Assembly: GCA_017347445.1 (NCBI GenBank)
Contig: AP021856.1
Location: forward strand, 372,001-436,000
Reading direction: 5' to 3'
From: Candidatus Brocadia pituitae
Lineage (GTDB): Bacteria > Planctomycetota > Brocadiia > Brocadiales > Brocadiaceae
DNA length: 64,000 nt
Shown here: piece after piece, positions 8,131-17,362 of the stretch
Layout: every line of letters starts with the position of its first letter
Position numbering within the stretch: position 1 is the stretch's first letter
Notes under the pieces: generated by a model
Databases searched by the model: none
What the model saw: the letters and a program-made list of their open reading frames with translations, nothing else
What the model was told of the DNA's origin: nothing
Position numbers and translations under genes: made by a program

Positions 8131-9663
8131 ATGAAACAAGAATTTATAAGAGAAAAAGGGCAAGCGAGACAACATCGTTGTCCCGGCGAGTCCTACACCA
8201 TTAACGATTCTGTCTGCAAGGGAAGGCAGCGGGTAAATTACCCTAAATGCAATGTATGCCTGGAGAGGGTTGAGCCGGAAAGCCTTATCCAGACACATAC
8301 AGAATCCAAACTATCGAGAAATATCTTTAAAAGTTATGATATTCGCGGGAAATATCCCTCGGAATTGAACGATACAACAGCTCATAAGATTGGAATATCC
8401 ATAGCCCAATTTTTTAAAGAAGAATACCAGGACGTGAAAACCATTGCTGTGGGAAGGGATATGAGAATTTCTTCGAAATCGCTCGCTAATGCCTTAATAG
8501 AAGGCTTATGTACGGCTGGCCTCAACGTGGTTAATCTGGGTGTCGTTTCAACGGAAATGACGTATTTTGCCGTGGGTTATTACCAATACGATGGAGGGGT
8601 AATGATTACCGCATCTCATAATCCTGCAGATTATAATGGATTTAAAATATGCAAGAAACAAGCCTCCCCCATCAGCCTTGAGACAGGGATCGACCGTATT
8701 GCAAAACTGACAAGCCAGTATCATCCAACGCGCGGGGAACAACTTGGCAAAGTTATCATGAGTGATATTTTTAAGGATTATAAAAAGCACGTCCTGAAAT
8801 TTGTCAGCAACCTCAGACATCTTCGCATTGTCGTCGATGCGGGGAATGGAATGGCAGGAAAGACAATACCCGTTGTTTGCGAAGGGCTTCCCATGGAAAT
8901 TATCCCGCTCTATTTTGAATTGGACGGAACCTTTCCCAATCATGAGGCTAATCCGCTGAAACCAGAAAACATGGTTGATTTACAAAAAAAGGTGCGCGAA
9001 ACCAGGGCGCACCTTGGAGTTGCCTTTGATGGAGATGCAGACCGGTGTTTTTTTGTGGATGAAATGGGACGAATCATCGGATGTGATATTATTACGGCGC
9101 TGATCGCAAGGCAAATCCTCGAACGGGAAAAAGGGGCGACGATCCTCTATGATCTCCGCTCAAGCTGGGTTGTCCCTGAAGAAATAAAAGCAGGCGGTGG
9201 CATACCTTACCGTGAACGTGTTGGTCACGCATACATGAAGGCTACCCTGCGGGAAAAAAAGGCAATTTTTGGTGGTGAACTCTCCGGACACTACTACTTT
9301 AAAGATAATTATTATGCTGATTCAGGGATGATTGCCTTCCTTATGGTTCTGGAAATCCTGAGCACGAAACGAGTACCCTTCTCAAACATCGTATCGCCAC
9401 TCAAACGGTATTATTCCACGGGTGAAATAAATTTTGAGGTAGATGATAAAGACGAAAAAATTGCAGAGATTGCCAGGAAGTTTTCAAATGGAAAAATAGA
9501 CCATCTGGATGGAGTTACCATAGAGTACCATGACTGGTGGTTCAACGTCAGGAAATCAAATACCGAACCCCTGCTCCGGTTAAATGTAGAAGGAAAAACA
9601 CACGAAATTATGGAGAAAGGAAAGAAGTTGCTAATCAATATCATCCAAGGTAAAACAGTATGA
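8131..9663 (+). CDS. Phosphomannomutase/phosphoglucomutase with Cys-rich N-terminal extension
   Basis: A 510-residue alpha-D-phosphohexomutase. The catalytic phosphoserine loop is TASHNPADYNGFK, the metal-binding loop GVAFDGDADRCFFVDE, the sugar-binding loop GGELSGHYYF, and the C-terminal phosphate site RKSNTEPLLRLNVEG. The first 60 residues are additional to the family core and hold four cysteines (17, 29, 40 and 43, ending CNVC), a likely zinc site. It interconverts hexose-1- and hexose-6-phosphates for polysaccharide precursors. It starts 26 bases after the FMN reductase and overlaps the next gene by 4 bases. Confidence 0.88.
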   Translation: MKQEFIREKGQARQHRCPGESYTINDSVCKGRQRVNYPKCNVCLERVEPESLIQTHTESKLSRNIFKSYDIRGKYPSELNDTTAHKIGISIAQFFKEEYQDVKTIAVGRDMRISSKSLANALIEGLCTAGLNVVNLGVVSTEMTYFAVGYYQYDGGVMITASHNPADYNGFKICKKQASPISLETGIDRIAKLTSQYHPTRGEQLGKVIMSDIFKDYKKHVLKFVSNLRHLRIVVDAGNGMAGKTIPVVCEGLPMEIIPLYFELDGTFPNHEANPLKPENMVDLQKKVRETRAHLGVAFDGDADRCFFVDEMGRIIGCDIITALIARQILEREKGATILYDLRSSWVVPEEIKAGGGIPYRERVGHAYMKATLREKKAIFGGELSGHYYFKDNYYADSGMIAFLMVLEILSTKRVPFSNIVSPLKRYYSTGEINFEVDDKDEKIAEIARKFSNGKIDHLDGVTIEYHDWWFNVRKSNTEPLLRLNVEGKTHEIMEKGKKLLINIIQGKTV

Positions 9664-10538
9664 TACGAATGTCCAGAATCTTTATCCTCGCTGCAAGCAT
9701 GAGCCTGTTTGCGGTCATTGCATACGTATCAGTTTTTGACATCAGCACAGATCAAATACTTTGGGCGAATCCGCCAGCAGGGGAGGAATCGACCGATATT
9801 AAATTCAGCAATGGGGAATTATCGGCAAAACTCAAAAACTCTCCGCTAGAAAAGGTTTTAAAAGAAATCATGTCACAAAGCGGTGCCAGGATATGGCTCA
9901 ATGACGCCATCGATGGGACCGTTACCATAGAATTCCAAAGTTTACCTATCAGAGAAGGAGTTCGGAGGATTCTGAAGGATAAGAATTATGCCTTTGTTTA
10001 TTCCATTCACGACGCAAAAGAAGGAAAACTGTCCATCGTAAGAGCTAGTAAATCAAAAGAGATTTTTACGAAAACAAAAGAGGTTCCTCATCAAAAACTA
10101 CCCCAAAAACCGGGAATGCCCATTGCTAAAAAAGACAAGCCGAAAAAGGAGCGCCCATCCTTTGATGCCCTGGTTAAAGACGCTTTAGAACATGAAGATC
10201 CAGGAAAGAGAGAAGATGCCATTATCGCCCTGGGAGAAAGCAAAGACACAAGAGCGATAGAAATCATTTCAAAGGCGTTGGTGAACGACCCCATTGAGGA
10301 TGTGCGATTAAGCGCCATAGACGCCTTATTGGACATCGGCGATAAAAGTATTGTCGACCCCCTTTCCCTGGCGCTTAATGATCGGGACCCCTGGGTGCGC
10401 GAAAGTGCAGTCGAAGCACTGGGCGAGGTAGGGAATGAGACTGCCATCGAGTTTGTAAAAAACGCACTCAACGATGAGGATGGCTCTGTCAGGGAACTCG
10501 CACAGGAAATTTTAGAGGAACTCAATGCCAAAAAGTAG
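9660..10538 (+). CDS. Exported STN-domain and HEAT-repeat protein
   Basis: 292 residues. An N-terminal hydrophobic segment (about 4-27) looks like a signal peptide or anchor. Residues about 50-115 resemble the secretin/TonB short N-terminal domain (LEKVLKEIMSQSGARIWLND, REGVRRILKDKNYAFVY). A Lys/Pro-rich linker (about 140-165) precedes HEAT/PBS-lyase-type repeats at about 175-290 (DVRLSAIDALLDIGD, WVRESAVEALGEVGN, SVRELAQEILEELN). It is probably a periplasmic protein-interaction module; it is coupled to the phosphohexomutase by an ATGA overlap. No catalytic motif was seen. Confidence 0.75.
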   Translation: MIRMSRIFILAASMSLFAVIAYVSVFDISTDQILWANPPAGEESTDIKFSNGELSAKLKNSPLEKVLKEIMSQSGARIWLNDAIDGTVTIEFQSLPIREGVRRILKDKNYAFVYSIHDAKEGKLSIVRASKSKEIFTKTKEVPHQKLPQKPGMPIAKKDKPKKERPSFDALVKDALEHEDPGKREDAIIALGESKDTRAIEIISKALVNDPIEDVRLSAIDALLDIGDKSIVDPLSLALNDRDPWVRESAVEALGEVGNETAIEFVKNALNDEDGSVRELAQEILEELNAKK

Positions 10539-10570
10539 CGTGCTCCATAACAATTTTCCTTATTTTCCCA

Positions 10571-10637
10571 TTGACATTTCACGTAAAAGTGTTTTAAATA
10601 TTAAACGTTTAGATATGCAAACGTTTGTTATTACAAA
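10571..10637 (+). promoter_or_regulatory. Promoter with tandem AAACGTTT palindromes upstream of the wHTH regulator
   Basis: TTGACA (10571-10576) and TAAATA (10595-10600) are 18 bases apart. Directly downstream are two palindromic AAACGTTT boxes (10603-10610 and within CAAACGTTTG at 10618-10627, 15 bases apart) and a small hairpin TTTGT/ACAAA (10624-10637). The position suggests an operator, plausibly for autoregulation by the next gene. Confidence 0.45.
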
Positions 10638-10810
10638 CAATACTTTCTTACATCACCCAATGGAGATGCCCCGATTCTTTCCGTAGAAAAAAACTGCGGC
10701 AGGAATTATTAATCCTAAGGTGAAAGAGGAGAGAAATTTTCAACCTGCCTTGTTTGCCTCGTCTTTCTCAATGGCGACACCTTTTTCCATCACATATCAT
10801 AGAACAAGCT

Positions 10811-11380
10811 ATGTCTAATCAGGAAGAAATTACCCAATACAACATACTGCAATCGATCGAGAACGAAGAAAGGATATCGCAACGACAGCTCTCTTTGCAA
10901 TTAGGCATTAACGTAGCCTCTGTCAATTTCGCATTGAAAAAACTTACCAAAAAGGGCTTGGTAAAAATGCTGGGGGCTAACCCCAGAAGAATACGGTATA
11001 TTCTGACTCCCAAAGGGATAGCGGAAAAAACACAACTTGCCTACAAATTTTTTGACAGAAATTTTCATTTCTATAAGGCCGTCAGAAGCGAAGTTGAAAA
11101 CAAGATTAATAGTATCCCTTTTCAGGGCAAAAACTCTATTGCTATTTACGGTGTAACTGACCTTATGGAGATGGTCTATCTCGTTATCCAGGACAAAGAA
11201 CTAGACCTCGTCGCAATTATTGACAACGAAACAAAGATTCGGATTTTTGGCTATCAGGTGATCGGTATCGAGGAAATAAATAAATATGCCCCCGATTTTA
11301 TCCTCGCTACAAGGGAATTGGATATGCACACGTCACGGCACATAGCTGACACCATAAAAATTGTCGACATCAGACTCTGA
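10811..11380 (+). CDS. Winged-HTH (MarR-like) regulator, EPS-associated type
   Basis: About 189 residues from ATG 10811; a TTG at 10754 would add 19 residues but has no support. Residues about 5-75 form a winged helix: NILQSIENEERISQRQLSLQ, then INVASVNFALKKLTKKGLVK and a wing RRIRYILTPKGI. The C-terminal half (IAIYGVTDLMEMVYLVIQDK, VIGIEEINKYAPDFILATRE) resembles a Rossmann-like sensor region. It matches the MarR-type regulators found beside exopolysaccharide genes. Palindromes in its leader suggest autoregulation. Confidence 0.75.
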   Translation: MSNQEEITQYNILQSIENEERISQRQLSLQLGINVASVNFALKKLTKKGLVKMLGANPRRIRYILTPKGIAEKTQLAYKFFDRNFHFYKAVRSEVENKINSIPFQGKNSIAIYGVTDLMEMVYLVIQDKELDLVAIIDNETKIRIFGYQVIGIEEINKYAPDFILATRELDMHTSRHIADTIKIVDIRL

Positions 11381-11439
11381 AAATCATTCTTAGTTCACCT
11401 GGTCGTATTGGCCTCATGCGGAAATCCCTTTCCTGAAAT

Positions 11440-12444
11440 TCATGATCGCCTCAGTACTTTTTCAAAAACTTCCCGGTGTTTTTCAGCACTTTTCCGCCAG
11501 GTGAATAGTTGAGATCGGGCAATGCCTTTCTGCCGCAGGAGTTGGCGCAGCGGTTCATCTTCCATGAAACGTTTCATGGCTTGTGCAATGTCACCGGTTG
11601 AACGCGGATTCACGAACAATGCTGCATCTCCGGACACCTCAGCACAGGCGCCACCATCTGAAGTAATCACCGGGCACCCGCATGCCATCGCTTCTAAAAC
11701 AGGCAGGCCAAAAGTCTCATGTAACGACGGAAAAACAAATCCTGTCCCCCCCTGGTACCATGCCGCAAGGTCAGCGGACGAGCATTTGCCGGTAATGATC
11801 CGGACTCCTCTCCCATGAGTCATTTTCCCTCGATAACCTGGCACGATGGCTATCAAGTCAGGTCGTCTGTCTTCAGGCAAGGTTGCATACGCAGCAAGAA
11901 TTCGATCGACATTTTTTTTTGGTTTGTACTGTGATACATGCAAAAAATAGGAAGAGCCGGTATCGGGTTTCTTGTCGTGTGCATGGAAAATGCTGTGGTC
12001 AACACCATGATAAATACTATAGATAATGTCTTGCGGAAGATCAAAAACCCTGCTTGTTTCCCGTGCCCCAAACTCAGATACCGTAATTACCGCAGAAACC
12101 CTTTTTTTCAACCAACGCCAGGCAAATAGGGTTCTGAATTCCTGTATTTTCCCGCGCAAGGCTTGTAAAAAGGTGGGATAAATTTCACCCCATTTCATGG
12201 TAAAGGGCCCGGCTCCGTGAACCGTCACCACGATGGGGCACTGAATATTTTTTAAAAGTGGATGTGGTAACCTGCTACCGGCCAATCCTGGTTCCCACAC
12301 AAGATCGCATGCCTTCGGAAGAGGGTGGTCTTCCGGAAAAGGCAACACCTCGACCCCGAGTGTGTTGAGCTCACGCCCAATATTTTCACGATAAATCCGG
12401 TGGCTGAAAGGTTCCTGATGACGAATGAGGATCGCAAGTTTCAT
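11440..12444 (-). CDS. Glycosyltransferase family 4 (GT-B)
   Basis: A 334-residue GT-B glycosyltransferase. It has an N-terminal acceptor domain, VVTVHGAGPF, AVITVSEFGARETSR, IYHGVDHSIFH, FLHVSQYKPKKNVDR, and the C-terminal nucleotide-sugar site PSLHETFGLPVLEAMACGCPVI with the E-x7-E pattern. It transfers a sugar from a nucleotide donor, likely to a cell-surface glycan. It overlaps the upstream methyltransferase gene by 4 bases. Confidence 0.88.
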   Translation of the reverse strand: MKLAILIRHQEPFSHRIYRENIGRELNTLGVEVLPFPEDHPLPKACDLVWEPGLAGSRLPHPLLKNIQCPIVVTVHGAGPFTMKWGEIYPTFLQALRGKIQEFRTLFAWRWLKKRVSAVITVSEFGARETSRVFDLPQDIIYSIYHGVDHSIFHAHDKKPDTGSSYFLHVSQYKPKKNVDRILAAYATLPEDRRPDLIAIVPGYRGKMTHGRGVRIITGKCSSADLAAWYQGGTGFVFPSLHETFGLPVLEAMACGCPVITSDGGACAEVSGDAALFVNPRSTGDIAQAMKRFMEDEPLRQLLRQKGIARSQLFTWRKSAEKHREVFEKVLRRS

Positions 12445-13217
12445 ACTGTCTCTTTTTTAGCTACAACAATCATTATCCTGAGCCGTCTCGCACTGACAAA
12501 AGGACGCACCTGGTAATATGAATTAAATTTTTCCTCTAAAGTATGCCTGATCATCAGGTCTTCTTTCCCGTAACATACAGGATTTTCCTGGTGTGCTTTC
12601 ATATCAAGCCGGAGTAGATACTTTAACGTCTTCCTGACATTCGTCTTGTCAAGGAGGGTTGCAAGGTGGGCGTGAATATGTCTTCGATAGAGATCCGACA
12701 ACCGGTCCACAAATTTAAAATACTGGCCATGACGTTCTGCCTGAGGGAACCAATGCTGGACAAGTTCGTAAAATTCTTCAGGAGAGTACTCCTTAATATG
12801 GTATGGTGGATGGGCTGTGTATCGAATATTCGGCGTTGAACAGATAAAAATGCCGGAGGGCCTTAATACCCGATGCACCTCGGAAAGAAAACGGTTGCCG
12901 TCATTGACGTGCTCCATCGTCTCAAAGCTCACCACGGCATCAAACGAGTTGTCTTCGAAAGGAATATTCAGAACATCTGCCCTCACAAAGCTTCCCTGCG
13001 GGTATTTGATATGAGCACCGGAAACCGTCTGTTCATCACAATCAGCGCCGATAGTGTTACAGCCATATCTTGAAAGCATGGCCGTTCCGTAGCCGTCACC
13101 GCAGGCAATGTCCAATAGCTGTTGCCCCGGTGTAAGGCAGGAGATGGCAAATGTGTACCTTTCTCTATGCTGGATTGACAAATAGTCAGACTTGCCAAGC
13201 GGATTATGATGTTCCAT
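12441..13217 (-). CDS. Class I SAM-dependent methyltransferase
   Basis: 258 residues with motif I LLDIACGDGYGTAMLSRYG near residue 35, an acidic motif II VSGAHIKYP...VRADVLNIPFEDNSFD and SFETMEHVNDGNRFLSEVHRVLRPSG, the Methyltransf_11/UbiE-like pattern. The C-terminal 90 residues are family-specific. It is coupled to the glycosyltransferase, so sugar or glycan methylation is plausible but unproven. Confidence 0.85.
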   Translation of the reverse strand: MEHHNPLGKSDYLSIQHRERYTFAISCLTPGQQLLDIACGDGYGTAMLSRYGCNTIGADCDEQTVSGAHIKYPQGSFVRADVLNIPFEDNSFDAVVSFETMEHVNDGNRFLSEVHRVLRPSGIFICSTPNIRYTAHPPYHIKEYSPEEFYELVQHWFPQAERHGQYFKFVDRLSDLYRRHIHAHLATLLDKTNVRKTLKYLLRLDMKAHQENPVCYGKEDLMIRHTLEEKFNSYYQVRPFVSARRLRIMIVVAKKETV

Positions 13218-13629
13218 GAGTATCAGACAGATACTGCCCTCTTTTGAATTTCATACTTTATGGCATACCCTCTCCCAATACTGCAGCAAATTCCTGCAGT
13301 TCATTAAAGTTCATCGTCATTGTTTCACGCTGTTTGACGGTACATGTCCTTTCATATTAGTGATTATCTGTCCTGATTACCTCAACAGCCGTCAAGATGC
13401 GATTCCCATAAGAGGATGGAGCAATAGATTCTTTGCTGAACTTTGATTTGTTCTTTACAATATGCATGTCCATCATAATATGCAATATCATTCGATAATT
13501 ACGAGTAAATAGTTGAATGGTATCAATATATTAGTGACTACATTTTGATTGAAAAACATCACTATTACTCTACATTTATTATGCTTATCTGTTTTTGTTG
13601 GGGTGAATATCCGTTCTAACGGCAAAGGA
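13218..13629. other. Intergenic, no gene seen
   Basis: 412 bases between the methyltransferase start and the end of squalene-hopene cyclase. Apart from two CTGCAG palindromes about 12 bases apart (near 13280-13297), I see no gene, RNA or repeat. Confidence 0.5.
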
Positions 13630-15687
13630 TTATTTTTTTTGAAGAGAGTTGCGGTACCTGCTCAATGCTATCAGCGGGAAGTAGTTACGATACATATGAT
13701 ATTTCAGATAAAATACCTTAGGGAAGCCGGTCGCAGTAAATTCAGTCTCATCCCACGTTCCATCTTCTTTTTGTTTCTTCAGAAGGAATTCTATACCTCT
13801 TTCTACCGCTTCTGATTTCGTTTCCCCACCGGCAAGCAAACCCAATAGCGCCCATGCCGTTTGCGAAGGCGTACTTTTACCAATTGCCTTGAGGAATGGA
13901 TCATTATATGACTGAATGGTTTCGCCCCATCCGCCGTCAGAATTCTGAACGCTTTTTAGCCACCCGATGGCCTTTCTGATATAGGGCAGGCTCATGTCCT
14001 CTCCAACCGAAGAAAATCCGGAAAGTACCGACCAGGTACCATAAATGTAGTTTGCGCCCCAACGCCCAAACCACGAACCGTCTGCTTCCTGTTCTTTCCG
14101 GAGAAATGCTACTGCTTTTCGTATATGCTGGGAGGATTTGCCAAACCCGATACGGCCGAGAAATTCCATGCATCGGGCGGTAACGTCGCTCGTGCTGGGA
14201 TCTAATAAGGCATTAAAATCTGCAAAAGGAATATGGTTTAAAATGGCCTTGTTGTTATTGCGGTCAAAGGCACCCCACCCGCCATCATCGCATTGCATAG
14301 CCAGAAGCCATCGTATCCCGCGTAAAAAAGACGCTTCTTTGCCGGCTTTTTCCGGCAGCGATACCCGTTGCAACGCCATCAGCACTGCGGCGCTGTCATC
14401 GGTATCAGGATAAAATTCATTTGCATATTGAAAGTACCATCCGCTCGGTTCATCTACCTTGCACTTTAAAGCCCAATCACCAAAATTCTTTACTTCCTTG
14501 CTGAGAAGCCATTGCCCTGCCTTTTGTATCCCAGGATCGGCGCTTGGCACCCCTGACTCATGGAGCGCAATGATCGCCCATGCGGTATCCCACACTGGCG
14601 ATACGCACGGCTGTAAATAAAGCTTGCTGCCATCATAGACAATCAGTTCCTCTATCTCCTGAAGCTGCTTTACGAATGCAGGATGGTCGTCCGGATAGCC
14701 AAGACACTTCATGGCAAAGATCGAATTAACAATTGCAGGCCAAATAGCGCCAAGTCCTCCGGATTTCTCCAGATGATCCAACATCCATTTTTCTGCCTTC
14801 TTCAGGGCGATTCTGCGAATGCATTTGATCGGGTGTTGTTCATAGCGCCGGAAAATACTATCGGCATCAATGAAAAAATTATGCCAGCTCAGACCCGATT
14901 GATCCCGTTTAATACGGTACACTACTTTTTCACGCGGTATCAAATAGAGTTCTTTCAATAAATCATCCCCAACGAGAATATGGGGTTTTTTTGCTATGGC
15001 AATGGAGAGCGGTACCACGATACATCTTGACCAGTACGACATCTCATAAATACTAAAATAAAATCCAGGTGGAAACAGAATCATTTCAGCCGGAACGGCG
15101 GGCACGGCTTGCCAGTCAACCTGCCCAAACATAGCAAGATAAATCTTTGCAAAACAGTTGGCCTTCATAATGCCGCCCTTATTAAGAATGCATTTCCTTG
15201 CACTCTGCATGAAAGGCTCGTCTGCAGTATATCCAGCCAATTTTAGAGCAAAATATGCCTTTACCGAAGCGCTGATTTCACTTGGCCCTCCATAATAAAT
15301 ATTCCAGCCACCATCAGAGAGTTGGTGTTCCCTCAGAAGATTCGCGGCCATTTTTTGTTTCTCATGATCTACCTTGCCAAGAAAATGCATGACCATGATA
15401 TAGTCTGACGTTATGGTGGTATCTGCTTCTAAAATTCCTACCCAATATCCTTCTGACCGGTTTTGATTTCTAAGAAGGTAGCGCTGTGACCTGAGTATTC
15501 CAGTATCCAACGGATTTTTTATTGCCGGCGAGGCATGGATATTTGCCCTCATGGGAAGACTTTCAAATCGTAAGTTATCTTTGGACAAGTCAGGAACATG
15601 GTGCTTTCCATTGCCGTTGCCGTTTCCATTAAACTTGTAAATACTTGTTTCCAACCGCTCAAAAAGGCTTAATAAAAATTTTCGCAT
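13630..15687 (-). CDS. shc: Squalene-hopene cyclase
   Basis: 685 residues, the usual SHC length. The catalytic DxDD acid motif is DTDD at residues 428-431. Several QW motifs are present (QLSDGGWNIYYG, QCDDGGWGAFDRN, EQEADGSWFGRWGANYIYG, QNSDGGWGETIQSY, QKEDGTWDETEFTATGFP). It cyclises squalene to hopene/hopanol at the cytoplasmic membrane, the first step of hopanoid synthesis. A Gly/Asn tract (NGNGNGNG) sits near residue 22. The hopanoid tailoring genes hpnG and hpnH lie 29 kb away in this window rather than adjacent. Confidence 0.95.
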   Translation of the reverse strand: MRKFLLSLFERLETSIYKFNGNGNGNGKHHVPDLSKDNLRFESLPMRANIHASPAIKNPLDTGILRSQRYLLRNQNRSEGYWVGILEADTTITSDYIMVMHFLGKVDHEKQKMAANLLREHQLSDGGWNIYYGGPSEISASVKAYFALKLAGYTADEPFMQSARKCILNKGGIMKANCFAKIYLAMFGQVDWQAVPAVPAEMILFPPGFYFSIYEMSYWSRCIVVPLSIAIAKKPHILVGDDLLKELYLIPREKVVYRIKRDQSGLSWHNFFIDADSIFRRYEQHPIKCIRRIALKKAEKWMLDHLEKSGGLGAIWPAIVNSIFAMKCLGYPDDHPAFVKQLQEIEELIVYDGSKLYLQPCVSPVWDTAWAIIALHESGVPSADPGIQKAGQWLLSKEVKNFGDWALKCKVDEPSGWYFQYANEFYPDTDDSAAVLMALQRVSLPEKAGKEASFLRGIRWLLAMQCDDGGWGAFDRNNNKAILNHIPFADFNALLDPSTSDVTARCMEFLGRIGFGKSSQHIRKAVAFLRKEQEADGSWFGRWGANYIYGTWSVLSGFSSVGEDMSLPYIRKAIGWLKSVQNSDGGWGETIQSYNDPFLKAIGKSTPSQTAWALLGLLAGGETKSEAVERGIEFLLKKQKEDGTWDETEFTATGFPKVFYLKYHMYRNYFPLIALSRYRNSLQKK

Positions 15688-15873
15688 ACCTCAACAACCC
15701 TCACGGTATTGATAATATTCCCAGATTAAGTAGATAATTATCAGCATGTTACACAAAAACAAAATAATAAAATAGCACATTTAGAAAGCAATTTCAAGAA
15801 TTTTATCCTTGCTTTACCCCCTATATTCCTGTTATTAGTTGAAGTTACAAACAAAACGCAAGGACACGCAGGT

Positions 15874-17277
15874 ATGGAAACTTTTTTTAACCCCTCATCG
15901 GTTGCCATCGTAGGCGCCACGGAAAAACCTGGCAGCTTGCCGGGTATCATCCTGAAAAACCTCCTCGGTATGGGTTTTCAAGGCAAGATATATCCGGTAA
16001 ATCCAAAATACAAGACCGTCTTTGGCCTCACCTGTTTTTCCTCAATACTGGATATTACGGACGATGTTGCGTTAGCCGTCATAGCCATTCCCGCTCCATT
16101 GGTATTGGCGGTAGTGCAGCAACTGGCATGGAAGCGGATTCATCATGCCATCATTATCAGCGCCGGTTTTCGGGAAATGGGTGTGGAAGGTATGGAAATG
16201 GAAGAACAGATTAAGCGTGTTGCACGTGAAAATGACATGAGTATCCTTGGTCCTAACTGTTTGGGTGTACTGGATAATTATTCAAATTTTACCACCTCAT
16301 TTCTGTCGTGGGAACGGGTGAGCTGCCCGAAAAAGGGATCCCTGTCGATCCTCTCACAAAGCGGTGCCTTCGCTGTTGCCTTGTTAGACCTCGCTTCACA
16401 GGAGGGATTGGGTATAGCAAAAATGGTAAACTACGGGAACAGGCTCGACGTGGGGGAGTCCACCCTTCTGCCATTTTTGCGGGATGATGTTCATACCAGG
16501 GTAATTGCCATTTACATGGAGTCGGTTGATCACGGAAGAAGGTTTATTGAAGCAGCCATGTCCTGTTCTGAAAAAAAGCCTATTGTGGCTTTAAAGGTTG
16601 GAAAGGGCGCAGCCGGTATTGCCGCAGCCAGGTCCCATACGGGCGCTATTGCCGGAAACTATGCAGTATACAAGGCTGCATTCCTGAAAGCTGGCATTAT
16701 TGAAGCAAACGGTCTGGAGGAATTTATCGATGGCGTAAAGGCGCTGTCCATGCAAAATCCGCCGAAGGGGAACCGCATTCTCATTGTCACCAACGGGGGT
16801 GGTTTTGGCGTCATTGTGGCTGACCATTGTTCAGAGAACGGACTCGATGTCCCGCTCCCCTCTCCGCAGTTAAAGGAGAAGCTCCGCAACAAATTATCGG
16901 CATTCTATGTTGTAAGCAATCCCGTTGATTTAACTGGCAGCGCATGCGACCAGGATTATCACACGGCTCTGACGGCCTGTATGGTAGAAAGCGATGAATA
17001 CGATGCAGCCATTATCATACCGCTTATGGCACCACAAGGGATGACGGAAAAGGTGGTGGATCTTATTACGGATACGATGAAACGGTCAGAAAAACCTGCC
17101 GTTATATGCACGGTGGGCGGTGCGTTTACCCTGAAAATCAAACAACTCTTTGAACATCGCGAGTTTCCCGTCTATCCCTCCCCTGAACGGAGCGCCAAGA
17201 CCATGTCTATGCTTCTGAAAAGGAGGTTATTGCTGGAAGGTGTGAAGAGAAATAATCACACAAAGACATTGAGATAG
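15874..17277 (+). CDS. Acyl-CoA synthetase (NDP-forming) alpha-subunit-like protein
   Basis: A 467-residue protein with an N-terminal CoA-binding Rossmann domain (SVAIVGATEKPGSLPGIIL, KIYPVNPKYKTVFG), then two succinyl-CoA-ligase-like domains. ISAGFREMGVEG, ILGPNCLGV, SQSGAFAVALLDLA and the SHTGA phosphohistidine region near residue 255 are present. The family forms acyl-CoA from acid and nucleotide, or the reverse, through a phosphohistidine. The ATP-grasp (beta) domain is absent here, so it needs a separate subunit or has another role. It is monocistronic and followed by a dispersed repeat. Confidence 0.8.
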   Translation: METFFNPSSVAIVGATEKPGSLPGIILKNLLGMGFQGKIYPVNPKYKTVFGLTCFSSILDITDDVALAVIAIPAPLVLAVVQQLAWKRIHHAIIISAGFREMGVEGMEMEEQIKRVARENDMSILGPNCLGVLDNYSNFTTSFLSWERVSCPKKGSLSILSQSGAFAVALLDLASQEGLGIAKMVNYGNRLDVGESTLLPFLRDDVHTRVIAIYMESVDHGRRFIEAAMSCSEKKPIVALKVGKGAAGIAAARSHTGAIAGNYAVYKAAFLKAGIIEANGLEEFIDGVKALSMQNPPKGNRILIVTNGGGFGVIVADHCSENGLDVPLPSPQLKEKLRNKLSAFYVVSNPVDLTGSACDQDYHTALTACMVESDEYDAAIIIPLMAPQGMTEKVVDLITDTMKRSEKPAVICTVGGAFTLKIKQLFEHREFPVYPSPERSAKTMSMLLKRRLLLEGVKRNNHTKTLR

Positions 17278-17342
17278 GTCAGCCGTCCCGGTTGACACCA
17301 TCAGGACAAGAGGGAGCGCTTTGCCCGGGCGCTAAGGGGAGT
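17273..17342. repeat. Dispersed intergenic repeat, family B, copy 2
   Basis: GGTCAGCCGTCCCGGTTGAC through CTAAGGGGAG matches the copy at 5514-5586 with scattered substitutions. It overlaps the stop of the preceding gene by a few bases. Confidence 0.6.
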
Positions 17343-17362
17343 TTGGCTGCGGCTTTGCTGCG

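Noticed and set aside
10754-10810. TTG start giving a 19-residue longer wHTH regulator
   Set aside because: The extension has no homology-like features and the ATG at 10811 begins directly before the winged-helix domain.
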